A stretch of DNA of 64,000 nucleotides from Dermatemys mawii (lineage: Eukaryota > Chordata > Testudines > Dermatemydidae). The stretch's first letter is position 1, and the number at the start of each line of letters is the position of its first letter. The position numbers and the translations under genes were made by a program. This document shows, one piece after another, positions 34,595-44,990 of the stretch. The notes under the pieces are model-generated. The model did not search any database. It had not been told where the DNA came from and worked only from the letters and a program-made list of their open reading frames with translations. Location of the stretch: the NCBI GenBank assembly GCA_007922305.1, contig ML677335.1, positions 42,886,804 through 42,950,803 of the forward strand, written 5' to 3'.

Positions 34595-34711
34595 GTGATT
34601 CCTGTTCCACTCACTGTTGTGTTACTGAAGACATTAAAGAGTCCTTTATTATAAAGCGCAAGAACAACAGATCGAATTACTAGAAATCTCAGAGCACTCA
34701 GATATCACGCA
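34595..34711 (+). pseudogene. CWF19L1: CWF19L1 next exon remnant, two frame changes
   Basis: After the pyrimidine-rich acceptor TCCTCCATCTCCAG the sequence reads VIPVPLT. It then shifts to TEDIKESFI in a second frame and to AQEQQIELLEISEHSDITQ in a third. In the intact family these are one continuous frame. Bases after CGCAA read GTATGA, a possible donor. Nucleotide identity along the exon is high, so the loss is not very old. Confidence 0.87.
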
Positions 34712-36139
34712 AGTATGAAACAAGATTTTTTACTTCTCCTTTCAGGTTTGTCATTTCTTTGAAACGTATCCTTACATGACCAGAGTTAAGCTGTAGGCAG
34801 TTGTTGTAACAGAAAATACTGACAGCCTGATTTTCAGAGGTGCTGAGTACATACTCATCCAGGTGAAAACATTGTGAGCTGCAAGTGCCCTGCATCTCTG
34901 AACATTTAAGCTCTGTATCAATAATTGCCATAGGTAGGTGGTTTGGTGTAGTGTTTAATTAAACATTGATTGTACGATCTCCTATTCCTTTTATTTGAAC
35001 AAAACCTCTGAGGTTTCCCTGAGGTAGGTGTAGTTTTCTCAGTGATTTTCCTAACTATTTAATTTATAAAAACACACTTCATGTTTTGTAGATTAGTCAC
35101 CTCTCTGCTACAGGGTTTCTGTAAATAAAGCTCAGAAGCCAGGGGTAGTCAGAAATGTCTGAGGTGAGGGGATATAAGAAATAAGTCTTTGTCTGGTGTG
35201 CCAGTCATGTGCACATGATCAGCTGAATTTGTTGCTGGAAGAGCAGGTGCAGCTCCATTTTGCTTCAGTGGAGTAGTATTAGCTTACGCCAGCTGACTGC
35301 GTTTTTGGTGGTCTAACCTGGGTAGAGTTTAGAAAGCTCTTTCCTTTCCTGTTTGATCAATGAGTAATAACTAACAGCAGTGTAGCTTGCTGTGTCCTAT
35401 GGACTCATTACTCCTTGGAAATTACATCTGCAGCAGAAGTAAGCACAAGGCAAAAATTGCTTTTTTTTTTTTTTTAACTTGGGCATATACTGGTTTACCT
35501 TCATGCAAGCTGCCTGATCAACACTACACAGAGAAGCCTGACTTCAAGCAAAGTTGAGGCTTTCCTCAGTCTAGCTCAGAGAAAGCTGCTGTGAGGAAAT
35601 GGGAACAAAAATACTTAACTTTGTAAAGGAGCTAGATGCTATGAATAAAACCAGACTTGCTCTGCACACTGAGTATTAACACTTTCTCAGTACAGGAAGG
35701 GCCAGATCTTACCTCATAATCCTGAGGAGTTGGCTGGCTAGTTTCTAGACAATGGCACAGATGTTTGTATTATTATTTAAGGAATGCAAGAGTTTAATAA
35801 TACACTCTGTGCATTGGGAAGTATAAGGGCTTCATTTTCAGCAGGCTAGGATGTGCAAATTATGTTTAAATGTTGAAACCAAACTAAAATAATAATTAAA
35901 GATGCTTCATGCTGGGCTTTGTAAAACTCAGTTCAACTGAGACAAAAACAGCCTTAGCCAGACCAACTGCCTTGCAGCGTACAAGACCGAACATCAGCAG
36001 GAGTTTAACTTTCTCTGTCCTTGGATCCTGCAGAACCCTTAACACCACAGCTTCTTTACAAACTCAGCATTCTCCAAATGCTTTTCACCATGCACTAATA
36101 GTGAGCATATTCAGTCAGTTTCAATCGAGGGAATGAATT
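34712..36139. other. Intergenic, nothing recognised
   Basis: No final CWF19L1 exons were found. A poly-T run occurs at about 35,461-35,475. Open frames are short. Confidence 0.4.
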
Positions 36140-36470
36140 TCTAAGTTGAGGACCCTGTCCTATGAGCAGCATCCTCTCTGGTAAACTAAGGAGGCTGTAC
36201 TCCTGAGCACTTCCATTGATCTTGTGTCAGCAACTCACAAGGGCAAAGGCATTTCAGGCAGACAAGCTCAGGCCATCTAGAGTTTTATAGGCCAGAACAA
36301 ACACCTGAAACTCCACCCAGCTGTCAATAAGCAGCTGGTGCAGATCACAGAACACTGGTGGTAGGAGCTCCTGGCAAGTTACCCTATTTATTTTGCAGCA
36401 ACTTTAGTTTCCAAATGGATTTAAGGTACTGTAGCCCCATATTGCACTAGTAAGTGATGAAGGTCTTCAT
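36140..36470. repeat. LINE-derived dispersed repeat fragment
   Basis: The stretch carries TTTATAGGCCAGAACAAACA, CTGGTGCAGATCACAGAACA and GTAGCCCCATATTGCACTAG. These occur in this order in a dispersed reptile repeat I recall, but I cannot name its family with certainty. Confidence 0.5.
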
Positions 36471-36717
36471 GACAAAGGCCACCCAAATTGGGTTTGACAC
36501 ACACAGAGAGTAAGCTAGCTGCCTGTCTTGCTGTGTGCATGCAGAAAGTGGGGGTGTACATGCAATGCGTGCATGTGTGTCTGGGAATGTACAGAAAAAC
36601 AGGCCCAGTAAGTTGGTAACAAATTTTAGACACGCAGTCTTCCCCTTCGGGGTGTTATAAATTCATCCTCAAGTGTGCACAATATACTGAGGGCCATTGC
36701 GTAGGTGGAGTGACCGT

Positions 36718-36906
36718 AGAATTATAGAACTGGAAGGGACCTTGAGAAGTCGTCTAGTCCAATCCCCTGCACTCAAGGCAGGACTAAGTATTATCTAGAC
36801 CATCCCTGAGAGGTGTTTGTCCAACCTGCTCTTAAAAATCACCAATGATGGAGATACCACAACCTTCCTTGGCAATTTATTCCAGTGCTTAATCACTCTT
36901 GACAGG
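36718..36906 (-). repeat. CR1 LINE 3' region, antisense
   Basis: On the + strand it reads AGAATTATAGAACTGGAAGG, then TCTAGACCATCCCTGAGAGG, TTGTCCAACCTGCTCTTAAA and GGAGATACCACAACCTTCCT. This is the reverse complement of the conserved CR1 3' region of turtles and crocodiles. Confidence 0.88.
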
Positions 36907-37330
36907 TCAGAAGTTTTGGATGATGGCATCGTACCAGACATCACAGAGTGAAGTGTCCAGATCTGGCTCAGTTCTGTGAATCTCTGGGGCAGTTCCACAG
37001 GCAATTCCAGGTAGGGTCAAGGTGCATCAATGGAGCGTTTGAGAGCACAATGAGCTGGGATGTTTTTGGCCGTGTTGCCTAAATGACCAAAGAGCAAGCA
37101 ATTGCAGGAAGGCCAAATCTCGCACAAAGTTGAACCATTTTATGCACAGCATTTGATGCTGACAGCGTATATTGAATGCTTCCAGCTGCTCCCAAGTCTG
37201 CTTTTAGGACGGTCCAGGTTTCTGACCCATATAGCAGTGCAGGCAGTACACAGGTTTCATAGGTCCTGAAGTTTGTCTTAATGCAGAAATATTTTTGCAT
37301 CTGTAGGTGAGAAATAGGCTTCATTCAAGA
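36907..37330 (-). pseudogene. LINE C-terminal remnant (LLYGSETWT type)
   Basis: The minus-strand frame at 37,079-37,324 reads KTNFRTYETCVLPALLYG then SETWTVLKADL, the typical region after the reverse-transcriptase palm in several LINE clades. Degraded blocks continue to about 36,907. Frame breaks and stops show it is dead. The CR1 fragment abuts it. Confidence 0.7.
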
Positions 37331-37949
37331 GGCAGTGAGACCTATTCTTCAGTGGATGTCCAGTTTGCTGTGCCCGTTTGAACTCGTCCCCACCTGTACC
37401 AGGGGTTCTGGTGGCCCAGCTCTGAGACCTGGTCTATGCTACAGAGTTTGTTTATTTGCAAGGCAGCTTACTTTGACTTAATTCTGTAAATGTCTGTACT
37501 AAAATGTTGCTTCTGCTGATGTAACTTGCTGCCTCTGCCGACTTAACTCCACCTTTGTGAGAGGCATAGTGCTTAGGTCAGCATAGTTTGGCTGATGCAA
37601 TATCAGTGACACTGTTACTTATGTCTACTTTAGTGGCTTCCAGAAAGTGTCCCACGATGCCCTATCATAGCTGCTCTGGTCACCTTTTAGAACTCTGCTG
37701 CATGGCAGTCAAGTACTCATATACATGCCCCTCCCTTTTTAAAATTTTTAAATCTATTTCATGTTTGGTTGATGTAGGGAGCTCACATAGCAGCTGCCCA
37801 GCAGACCATGCCAACCCCATGCAGCAAACATGCTTTTGCATGGAGCACACAGTAGGTGGTGTGGTCTGTGAGGAGAAGAGGCTGTCCAGGCACTGCTCTG
37901 ATCCATCCGTAGAAACGTTGACATCTGTGGCCAGATCACTTGAGGCATA

Positions 37950-38240
37950 GGTGAGAGAGGCTACAATGCTGACATGCAGTGGTGCCACGTGAAAATCAAG
38001 GCGCTGCGGCAGGTGTGCCAGAAGGCAAGGGAGGCAAACTGACACTCTCCTGCTGAACTGCAGACATGCTGCTCTTACAAGGAGCTGTGAGTCTTCCTTG
38101 GGGGAAACACCACCACCAAGAGCCCCATAGATACTTTGCGGGAGCTGGAATCAGAGGCCCCTGCAGTGCACGAGGAGGCGGAGGAGGTGATGGACGAAAA
38201 GGAGGAGTTTGAGGACAGGCAACGGGGAATCTAGTGGAAC
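37950..38240 (+). pseudogene. Harbinger Myb/SANT-like DNA-binding protein remnant
   Basis: Plus-strand reading gives CHVKIKALRQVCQKAREAN, a stop, then HSPAELQTCCSYKEL, the trihelix/Myb-like pattern of the second Harbinger protein. An acidic tail, ELESEAPAVHEEAEEVMDE, follows in the frame near 38,138-38,231. At least one stop and one frame change interrupt it. In live elements this protein helps bring the transposase to the nucleus and to the ends. Confidence 0.7.
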
Positions 38241-38898
38241 AATGAGCCAGGACCTCTTTCTGACTGGAGCAGTCAAGTGAGTCCCTACTGTCCAGCACCG
38301 GCGAGCCTGATGCAGGGAAAGGAACCTCTGATAAGTTTGCTGTTTGTTTTGATGTTGCAGGGACACATCTGTTCATTTACTCCTTTTTTTAATCAGGCAA
38401 GAAGAGAGAGCAGCTCTACCTCTACTAATTATTTCATGGTCTACCTCTCATTCCCCTGTACAGCTAGGTAGGAGGGGGGCCCTGTGTTTGTTTACGTGCA
38501 CCGGGATGTCCCGGGAATCCTCCGTAGAGATTTCAAGAGAACTTTCCTGGAGGTAGTCTGCAGTCCTCTGCTGAAGGTTTCTGGGAAGGACTACTTTATT
38601 TCTTCCAGTGCAGTAGGACACTTTCTCATACTAGCAAGCAATTACATCAGCAGACACCAGTGCAGCACACGGGCTCGCAGTGTGCAGATCCAGTCTCTAG
38701 CCAGACTTGTTCAGGAGTTGTTCCCTTTCAGCCCCTGTCACCCTTGGGAGTGAGATATCAGCTCAAATTACCATCTCCTGTGGAAAACGGTGCCGGTATT
38801 CCATTCAGTTGCCCTACTGACATATACTGATGCCCGTGTGCTCACCCCTTTATTGTCCAAAATTGCCCCCTTCCTCCCCGGGCGATAATCATCATGGC

Positions 38899-39499
38899 TA
38901 AGGCTGTTTGTCATGGGTATTTTTAGTAAAAGTCATGGACAGGTCACGGGCTGTGAATTTGTTTGACCCGTGACCTGTCCATGGCTTTTACTAAAAATAC
39001 CTATCCTATCTAAAACTTGGGTGGGTGGCCATGGGTGCTCTGGGAGGGGTGGTCCAGGGATGCCACGGGAGGTGGCCCAGGACCCATGCTGGGAGGATGG
39101 GAGCGGGGAGTTGGCAGGACTGACGGGCTTCCTACACAGCTACGTATCCCTGCAGCATCTAGGTAGTGGAGGCAGGAGCCCTGCTGCTCCTGCCATAAGT
39201 GCTGGCTGCCGCAGCTCCTATTGGTTGGGAATAGCGGCCAATGGGAGCTGCGGGGGCAAGGTCTGCCTGTCTGCACCGTTCTGCTGCCTACGAGCTGCAG
39301 GGGGGCTTCCACCCTGAGGTAAGTGCCCCTCGCCCTGCGCTCCCACTGCCCCTAGACCTGAGCCCCCTCCCACACACCCAAACTACTGCTGCTGGCTCAG
39401 GGGCTTCCTCGCTTGGGCAGTCCCTGAGCCAGCAACAGCCGCTGCAGAAGTCAAGGAGGTCACAGAATCCATGACCTCCGTGACAGACTTGCAGCCTTA
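38899..39499. mobile_element. hAT-type element with a strong terminal hairpin
   Basis: The ends are TAAGGCTGTTTGTCA and TGACAGACTTGCAGCCTTA, inverted. The 8-bp duplication is ATCATGGC (38891-38898) and ATCATAGC (39500-39507). Near the left end a 35-bp inverted repeat (38916-38950 and 38967-39001, one mismatch) forms a hairpin with a 16-bp loop. A related, shorter copy may lie at about 48,987-49,070 (ATTAAGGCTAAG, CCATGACCTCTGTGACA). Confidence 0.82.
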
Positions 39500-40379
39500 A
39501 TCATAGCTGGGACTGCTGCCATGCTCTGAATGCCAAGTGAGCATGTAGTGCTTGTAACTTGTGTGGATCAAGGGGAGTGAAAACTCTTATAATAGTACCT
39601 CTATGCTTTGTGCTTTTTACAGCTGGAAATGTGGCCTTGAGGGTCCCTCCATCCACACACCACTGGAGTGGCTCAGATGATGAGAAGAAAGGGGATGAGG
39701 GACGACATATTCCAAGAGATCCTGCAAGCCTCTGGTGTTGCACATACCGAGCAGAGGGTTTGGAGGAGCACCCTTGTGGACAAAATGAAAAGGGATAAGG
39801 CATAGAGGAGAAACACACAAGAAAAGGACAGACACGCAGCAGGTCATGATAGTGCTTCTCAAGTGCCAGACAGACAGAGAGATTCTTATAACCTTCAGGT
39901 CCAGGTAACCCTTGCTTGCCTCCCTCTGCAGTCTATCGATAACTGCATTCTGGGTCCTCCCTATGCTTCTTGCCCCTATGTTCCACATATATTTTGGGGT
40001 CACTGCAGTACCCCTACCACTCCACTCTGAGGGAGAATACACACATTCTGAGCCGCACATACACTGACCCATGAGAGAGACGGTTGATATATTTGTGTTT
40101 TAAATGAAAATGACTGTTCTTTCCCCTTCAAAGGTTCTTTTCCCAGTATTTATGTAGTTTCATTCAGTTAGTTATTTTTGTTTGGAATAAAAGTCTATTT
40201 ATGGAAACTTAATTCATCTTTAATAGTTCACAACATACGGTTGCTGGGGCTGACATCATTGAAACATAACAGCAATAGGTGCATTTGCAATGTGTTATTA
40301 TCACACACAGAGCACTTGTAAGGTTCAGACTGGAGTGCTAAAAAACAATGCCAAGTAGAGCACACTGGAACAACACTCA

Positions 40380-41560
40380 TTTCTGTGGTTCACTTTTTTG
40401 AAATGGTCTTTCAAAGCCTCTCTGAGCTGGAAAGTTCCCCATTGATCTCATCTTATAGCCCTGGCATCTGACTGCTCAAAATCAGCAACCACACCTTCAC
40501 ATTCCATTCTGCTGGAAGCTTTCCCCTTTTGCTTCACAGATATTATGAAGTGCACAGCAGGCAGCTATAATCCTGGGGATATTTTTTTTATGAAAGTCCA
40601 ATCCAGTGAGTAGACAGCACTACCACCCATTCAAATGACCAAAGGCACCTTCAACAGTCATTCTGCACCTGCTCAGTGTGTGGTTGAAGCACTCCTTGCT
40701 GCTGTCAAGGTGGCCAGTGTAAGGTTTCATGAGCCATGGGAGTAAGGGGTAGGTTGGATCCAAGGATCACTGTTGGCGTTTCCATATCCCCAACGGTAAT
40801 CCTCTGGTATGGAAATGAAGTCCCTGCTTGCATCTTTCTGAACATTTTTCTCTTTTTTTAAGATGTATGTGTCATGCACTTTCCCTGATCAGCCCGTGTT
40901 GATGGCAAAATATCCCTGGTGATCCATCAGTGCTTGCAATACCAGAGAAAAATAGCCCTTTCTGTTGATGATGTTCTCTTTGGCAAGGTGGTCTGGTGCC
41001 AAAAGAGGGATACGCGTGCCACCTGTTGCCCCCATTGGAATTTGGGAACCCCATTGCTGCAAAACCATTCAGAACACTGTTCCCTCTAAGCTGTGTGTGT
41101 GTGCGCACACAGATCCTAAACTCTGTGCACATGGCGAAATACCACTCTCACAAAAATTTGCATAGAAATTTTTTTTTGCGCACACAGCCTGTCAAAAATT
41201 AGAGGGAACATTGATTCAGATGGTCCTGTGCATTGCCAAGAGGACACAATGGCTTTGCACACTTGTCTTACATCAACTCCCCCTGGTGGATTTTCCAACT
41301 CTAAATTAATTCTTGACTGCTGGCAATCTGGTATGGCCAGGTTTCCCACAGTGATCACTACTTACTTTTTCCACCATGAATGAAACTCTCATTTTGATGT
41401 CATTGCAGTGGAGGGCTGAGGTGAGCTTCTTGCACTATTCCATGAATGTGGTCTTTTGCATCTGAAAGTTCTGTAGCTACTGCTCATCATCCCAAACCTG
41501 CATAATGATGTGATTGTGACAGAATCCAGAGGTCTGTGCTCTGTGGAATAGCCTCTAGGA
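40380..41560 (-). pseudogene. Harbinger (HARBI1-like) DDE transposase remnant
   Basis: From right to left on the minus strand there are blocks with MGFPNSNGGNRWHAYPSFG (the usual GAIDGTHI region, changed), QQKGLFFSGIASTDGSPGIF, then GDPAYP- and PWLMKPYTG-like pieces near 40,730. These are followed by RCRMTVEGAFGHLNG and IPRIIAACCALHNICE. This order matches the nuclease domain of PIF/Harbinger transposases. Stops, frame changes and the insertion at 41,075 show it is dead. The block order runs opposite to the Myb-like remnant, as expected. Confidence 0.85.
41075..41213. mobile_element. hAT MITE, 139 bp
   Basis: The ends are CACTGTTCCCTCTAA and TTAGAGGGAACATTG. The duplication is ATTCAGAA (41067-41074) and ATTCAGAT (41214-41221). 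It interrupts the Harbinger transposase remnant. Confidence 0.9.
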
Positions 41561-42511
41561 CATTGGTTCTCAAAGTGGGGGTTGTGACCTGCTTATGTGG
41601 GGGTTGTGAGCCCTGACCCCAGCAGTGGGCTGCTGGCTCAAGCCCGATCTCTGCGGCAGGCGACCCGGCCCCTGCGGCCGGCTGCTGGGTTCAGCCGCGA
41701 TCCCCGCGAGCTGCCGGCTCCTACCCCAACCCACTGGGGGTGCTGACCACAAGCCCTGACCCCAGCGGGCGGCAGGCTCCAGGCCCAACCCATGCAGCGG
41801 GCTACGGCTCCAGCCACGATCCCCGGGGCTGGCGTCCTGGCCCCTGCAGCGGGCTACGGCTCCAGCCGCAATCCCCGGGGTGGGCTGCTGGCTCCTGCAC
41901 CGACCTGCTGGTGGGCTGTTGACCCCAGCCCTGAACACAGCGGGTGGCAGGCTCCAGCTGCGATCCCCGGGATTGGCTACTGGCCCCAGCGCCGACCGCA
42001 GCGGGTGGTGGGCTCCAGCTGTAATCCCCGACCCCAGTGGGCGGCGGGCTCCAGCTGCGATCCCCGGGGCAGGCTGCTGGCCCCAGCCCTGACCCCAGTC
42101 CCAGTGGTGGGCTGCTGATCCAGCCCCTGTGGTGGGCTGCTGGGCCCAAGCTCCTCCAGCCCAGCTCCAGCCCAAACTCCACACCACCTCCAAACAAAGG
42201 GTGCCAAACAGAAGTTTGGCCAGGCACCATTTTGCCTGTGACTGACCCTGGTAAGGAGACAACATTCACAGCTGAACAGGTACTTTTTCTATTTAAAAAT
42301 AACTTTTCCACTTATTTTTAATTAAAAATGTGTTTTAGTCTTAATTTAAAAAGCAGTGAGAAAAGGTAAATCCATTTTAAACAATGGGGTTTACATTTAG
42401 TATTTAACAGTATTAAATATCAAAAATGTGTATTTAATTTCTAGAGGGGGTCGTGGTCAGAAGCTCAGTGTTGGAAAGGGGTCACTAATACAAAAAGTTT
42501 GAGAACCACTG
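41561..42511. mobile_element. Non-autonomous hAT (Charlie-type ends)
   Basis: The left end CATTGGTTCTCAAAGT and right end AGTTTGAGAACCACTG match the element at 21,453. Flanks share CTAGGA (TCTAGGA on the left, CCTAGGA on the right), a partly eroded duplication. GC-rich repeated units (CCCCGGG, GGCTCCAGC) create a 231-codon minus-strand frame with no protein similarity. Confidence 0.85.
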
Positions 42512-42668
42512 CCTAGGAGGATCCCTTAAATATGTTATCCCCTCTGTGGGTCATTCTCAGAGGGTTAAACCCCTTGGCTTTTCTGCCTCCTGGGACCAAA
42601 CCTCTGAGCCTTCAGCACCGTGGTTTTACTCTGAGCTCCCCTCAGTGAGTCTATTTGAATGGACTCCT

Positions 42669-43591
42669 TGTTATAAGTGTAAAGTAGCCTAAAATTAGTG
42701 TTTACTTGTAAGGGGTTAAGCTAAAGGTAACCTGAGAGGTGGACAACTAACCAATAAAAAATTTTTTTAGGAGAGAAAGGATTTTAAGTTTTAGGTTTTT
42801 TTTTGCTTTTTTGACTTGGAGCTGAAGTTTGGCGGTTTTTTGTTGCATTTGCTTAATTTTTTTTTGTTGCATTTGCTGAATTCCTTTTTTTGTTTTAGCA
42901 GCAATTTTCTTTAATTTATCTGTTCTTTTTTTGGCTATTTTTTTTAACTAAGCATTTTTTTTTTATGGCTAGTTCTTTTAACCAAACCTTTTTTGTTTTG
43001 GCTTTTTTCTTCAGCTGGGCCACTAACAGCTTTCTCAGTTCTTGATTTGTAGCTTTCTTTTTAAAGCTTATTCCCTTTTCTGCACACAAATCTTCCAGGG
43101 CTTTTTTGTCAAGTCCCTTAAATGCTCCTTGCTTACTCATTATACCCACTTTTTAACCAATCAAACTCTCAACACCCAAAATTTAAATTTGGACAGCGTG
43201 GGGTTTTGACCCAAAGCATAATTGACCTGGTTTTGTGGATCCTAGCACGACTATGCCACTGTGACGGTGCTGTACCTGGTGTGACCCACTGAGAGTGTTA
43301 GATTAGGACAAATTGCTTTACAAGGGGCAATTACAGCCCAAAGCTGGGGTTTCCCCACCCTAAAGGGTTACCAAACCAGCCACACAGACAAGACTTTGGT
43401 TTCACCTCACTGGCTAGCCACAAGTCACACAAGCAATTCCCTTAGACACTTCAGCTTCCCAGTATCACCACCAGCAGCCACCTGTCCTGGGGACTAATGG
43501 TTGTAAAAACCAATACCCCAAATTAGTGTTTACCTGTAAGGGGTTAAGCTAAAGGTAAACACTAATTTTAGGCTACTTTACACTTATAACA
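42669..43591 (-). mobile_element. LTR-like element with inverted ends and 5-bp duplication
   Basis: Both ends are TGTTATAAGTGTAAAGTAGC in inverted orientation, and CTCCT flanks both sides exactly (42664-42668 and 43592-43596). On the minus strand, 43591-43260 has LTR form (TG...CACCGTCACA). It is followed by a possible primer-binding region (TGGCATAGTCG) and a short gag-like frame. A hairpin, TTAGTGTTTAC to GTAAACACTAA, lies inside the right end. A normal retroelement would have direct, not inverted, terminal repeats. This may be a rearranged endogenous retrovirus-like element. Confidence 0.6.
42916..43149 (-). pseudogene. Short lysine-rich frame with SAP-like motif, gag-leader type
   Basis: The 77-codon frame starts MGIMSKQGAFKGL, has a helix-turn-helix pattern (KALEDLCAEKGI then NQELRKLLVAQL) resembling an SAP motif, and ends in a lysine-rich tail. 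It lies just after the LTR-like segment, where gag would start. The codons are A-rich. I recall similar short frames in turtle endogenous retrovirus-like elements, but this is recollection only. It is probably the truncated start of a gag gene, not a cellular gene. Confidence 0.45.
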
Positions 43592-44269
43592 CTCCTGGTG
43601 AAGGCTTGCACATTCAAAGGGAGCAATGCACTCCTAAATTTCTTAATCAGGAGTGACACTCAGACAGTGTTGTAAAAAGTGAAAGGATTGATTAGATGTC
43701 TGGTACACAGTGTAGCAAGTCTGTGTTGAACAAGAGAACAATGTTAAAACAAAGTCTATCTGGGTCAGTCCTGAGCGAGAGCGCTCTCTGACCCCCCCTT
43801 GAATACCAGTCCAGAAGACATTGCTGCTTCCAGGCACATTATGTTTGTAATGGATGGAGAAAACCATCATGGGATGTTGAAACCATGTTCCTTGTCACCC
43901 CTGCATGACTTGTTTGCCCCCATGAGGCTTTGAAAGCCCTTCCCAAAACACCCTGCCTCAAAAAACCCTGCACCAGATGGTGAGCTATCCACAGTGCACT
44001 CTCTGCAGTGATGCAAGAGCTGCTAGTGAGGACGCACACTGCTGACACAAGGAGCATAGTGTGGCTGTGGAAAATTGATTTCAGTTACTGCAGCGGCTGT
44101 ATGTTGACATAACTTTGGTCAACCTAATTTTGTAGTGTAGACATGCCCTGAGGTTTTTGACGCTTGATCTTCTGCCGCGAGATGTTTTAATAGCATAGTG
44201 CTGGTGGCCAAAGGGCACAGCTGAAAATCTCTGTCTCTCCACATATGGCAGCATCCTCAGCTTGGGTGG

Positions 44270-44990
44270 CAGGTATCGAAGGCTGAGCCTCCCCAAACAG
44301 CCTTGCATGGCCCTGCTCACACCCCCACCCAGGCTCCTTCCTGTTTCCTGGCACTGTGCTGTGAGGGGCTTTTCCTGCCAGGGCCTCAGGCTGGGGCTAT
44401 TGGGGGCTGACTTGCAGTCCAGGGCTGGGAAGGGTGGGGGTGTGCCACCTGCTTGGTGCTCCAAGGCTGGAGGCAGGCCACGCTGCCAGCCCTCCTGCCT
44501 GGCACTTGGTGCTCCAGGACTGGGGGTGGGGGGAACATGCTGCCTGCTCACCAGCTTGGCACTTGGGCTGAGGGAGGGGAGTACTTAGGTTGTCCCCGGC
44601 TGGGGCTGGTGGCCACATGGGGCTCTGAGCTTTGGCAGGAGGGACTGGGGACTAACCTCCCCGAGCCAGGGGTTCAGAGGCACCAACTTTCTAATTTCCC
44701 TGGGGATCCTTGACCCTGCCCCAGCCCCTCCCTTCTCTCAAGGCTCCACTGCTGCTCTGTCTCTACCCATTCCTGCCCCTGCTCTGCCTCTTCCCACCCT
44801 TTTCTGCCCCTTCTCCTGAGCATGCCCCACTCTTACTCCACCTCTTGCTGACCCCACTGCTTCCCCTTCCCTCCAGTGCCTCTCGCACACCACTGAACAG
44901 CTGATCATGGGTAGAAGGTGATCAGAGGAGCTATTCAGCAGGGCTGTTGATAGATGCTATTTTTTTTCCCCGTGGGTGGTGTTAATGGGT
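44270..44990. repeat. GC-rich dispersed repeat(s), partly CATAGG-related
   Basis: From about 44,668 the sequence AGAGGCACCAACTTTC resembles the right half of the CATAGG hAT family, ending near a CCCCGTGGGTGG motif at 44,970. The part 44,270-44,660 has repeated GGCACTTGGTGCTCC units. Ends are degraded and no duplication was found. Confidence 0.45.

Larger units (their letters stand above)
30690..34711 (+). pseudogene. CWF19L1: CWF19L1 unitary-type pseudogene (partial)
   Basis: At least three separated exons with CWF19L1 similarity occur in the right order and strand, with introns between them, directly 5' of CHUK as in mammals. CWF19L1 is a nuclear protein with CwfJ domains, related to yeast Drn1, that interacts with the lariat-debranching system. 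In intact genes about 14 exons encode roughly 540 residues. Only exon 2 and two exons of the CwfJ C-terminal half were found here. Exons 3 to about 9 and the last exons were not seen. Each surviving exon carries frameshifting deletions while splice sites near them persist. The presence of introns and synteny argue against a processed retrocopy. A second intact copy elsewhere, or local assembly errors, cannot be excluded, but the neighbouring CHUK exons are free of errors. Confidence 0.8.
37426..44148. mobile_element. Large PIF/Harbinger transposon, inactivated and multiply nested
   Basis: The left end reads GACCTGGTCTATGCTACAG and the right end TTTTGTAGTGTAGACATGCCC, inverted and diverged. 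The 3-bp duplication TGA flanks both (37423-37425 and 44149-44151). Inside are a + strand Myb/SANT-like gene remnant and a - strand DDE transposase remnant, the two-gene plan of Harbinger elements. At least four later elements sit inside: hAT 38,899-39,499, hAT MITE 41,075-41,213, hAT 41,561-42,511 and an LTR-like element 42,669-43,591. The outer pairing rests on short ends, so the extent is less certain than the internal genes. Confidence 0.72.

Noticed and set aside
38916..39001. MicroRNA precursor
   Set aside because: The hairpin is part of a transposon and no evidence of processing can be read from sequence alone. Kept as a finding only.
41570..42311. Frames of 231 and 169 codons, proline/alanine/glycine-rich, minus strand
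   Set aside because: They fall inside a Charlie-type hAT element made of GC-rich repeated units, and similar frames occur on the other strand.
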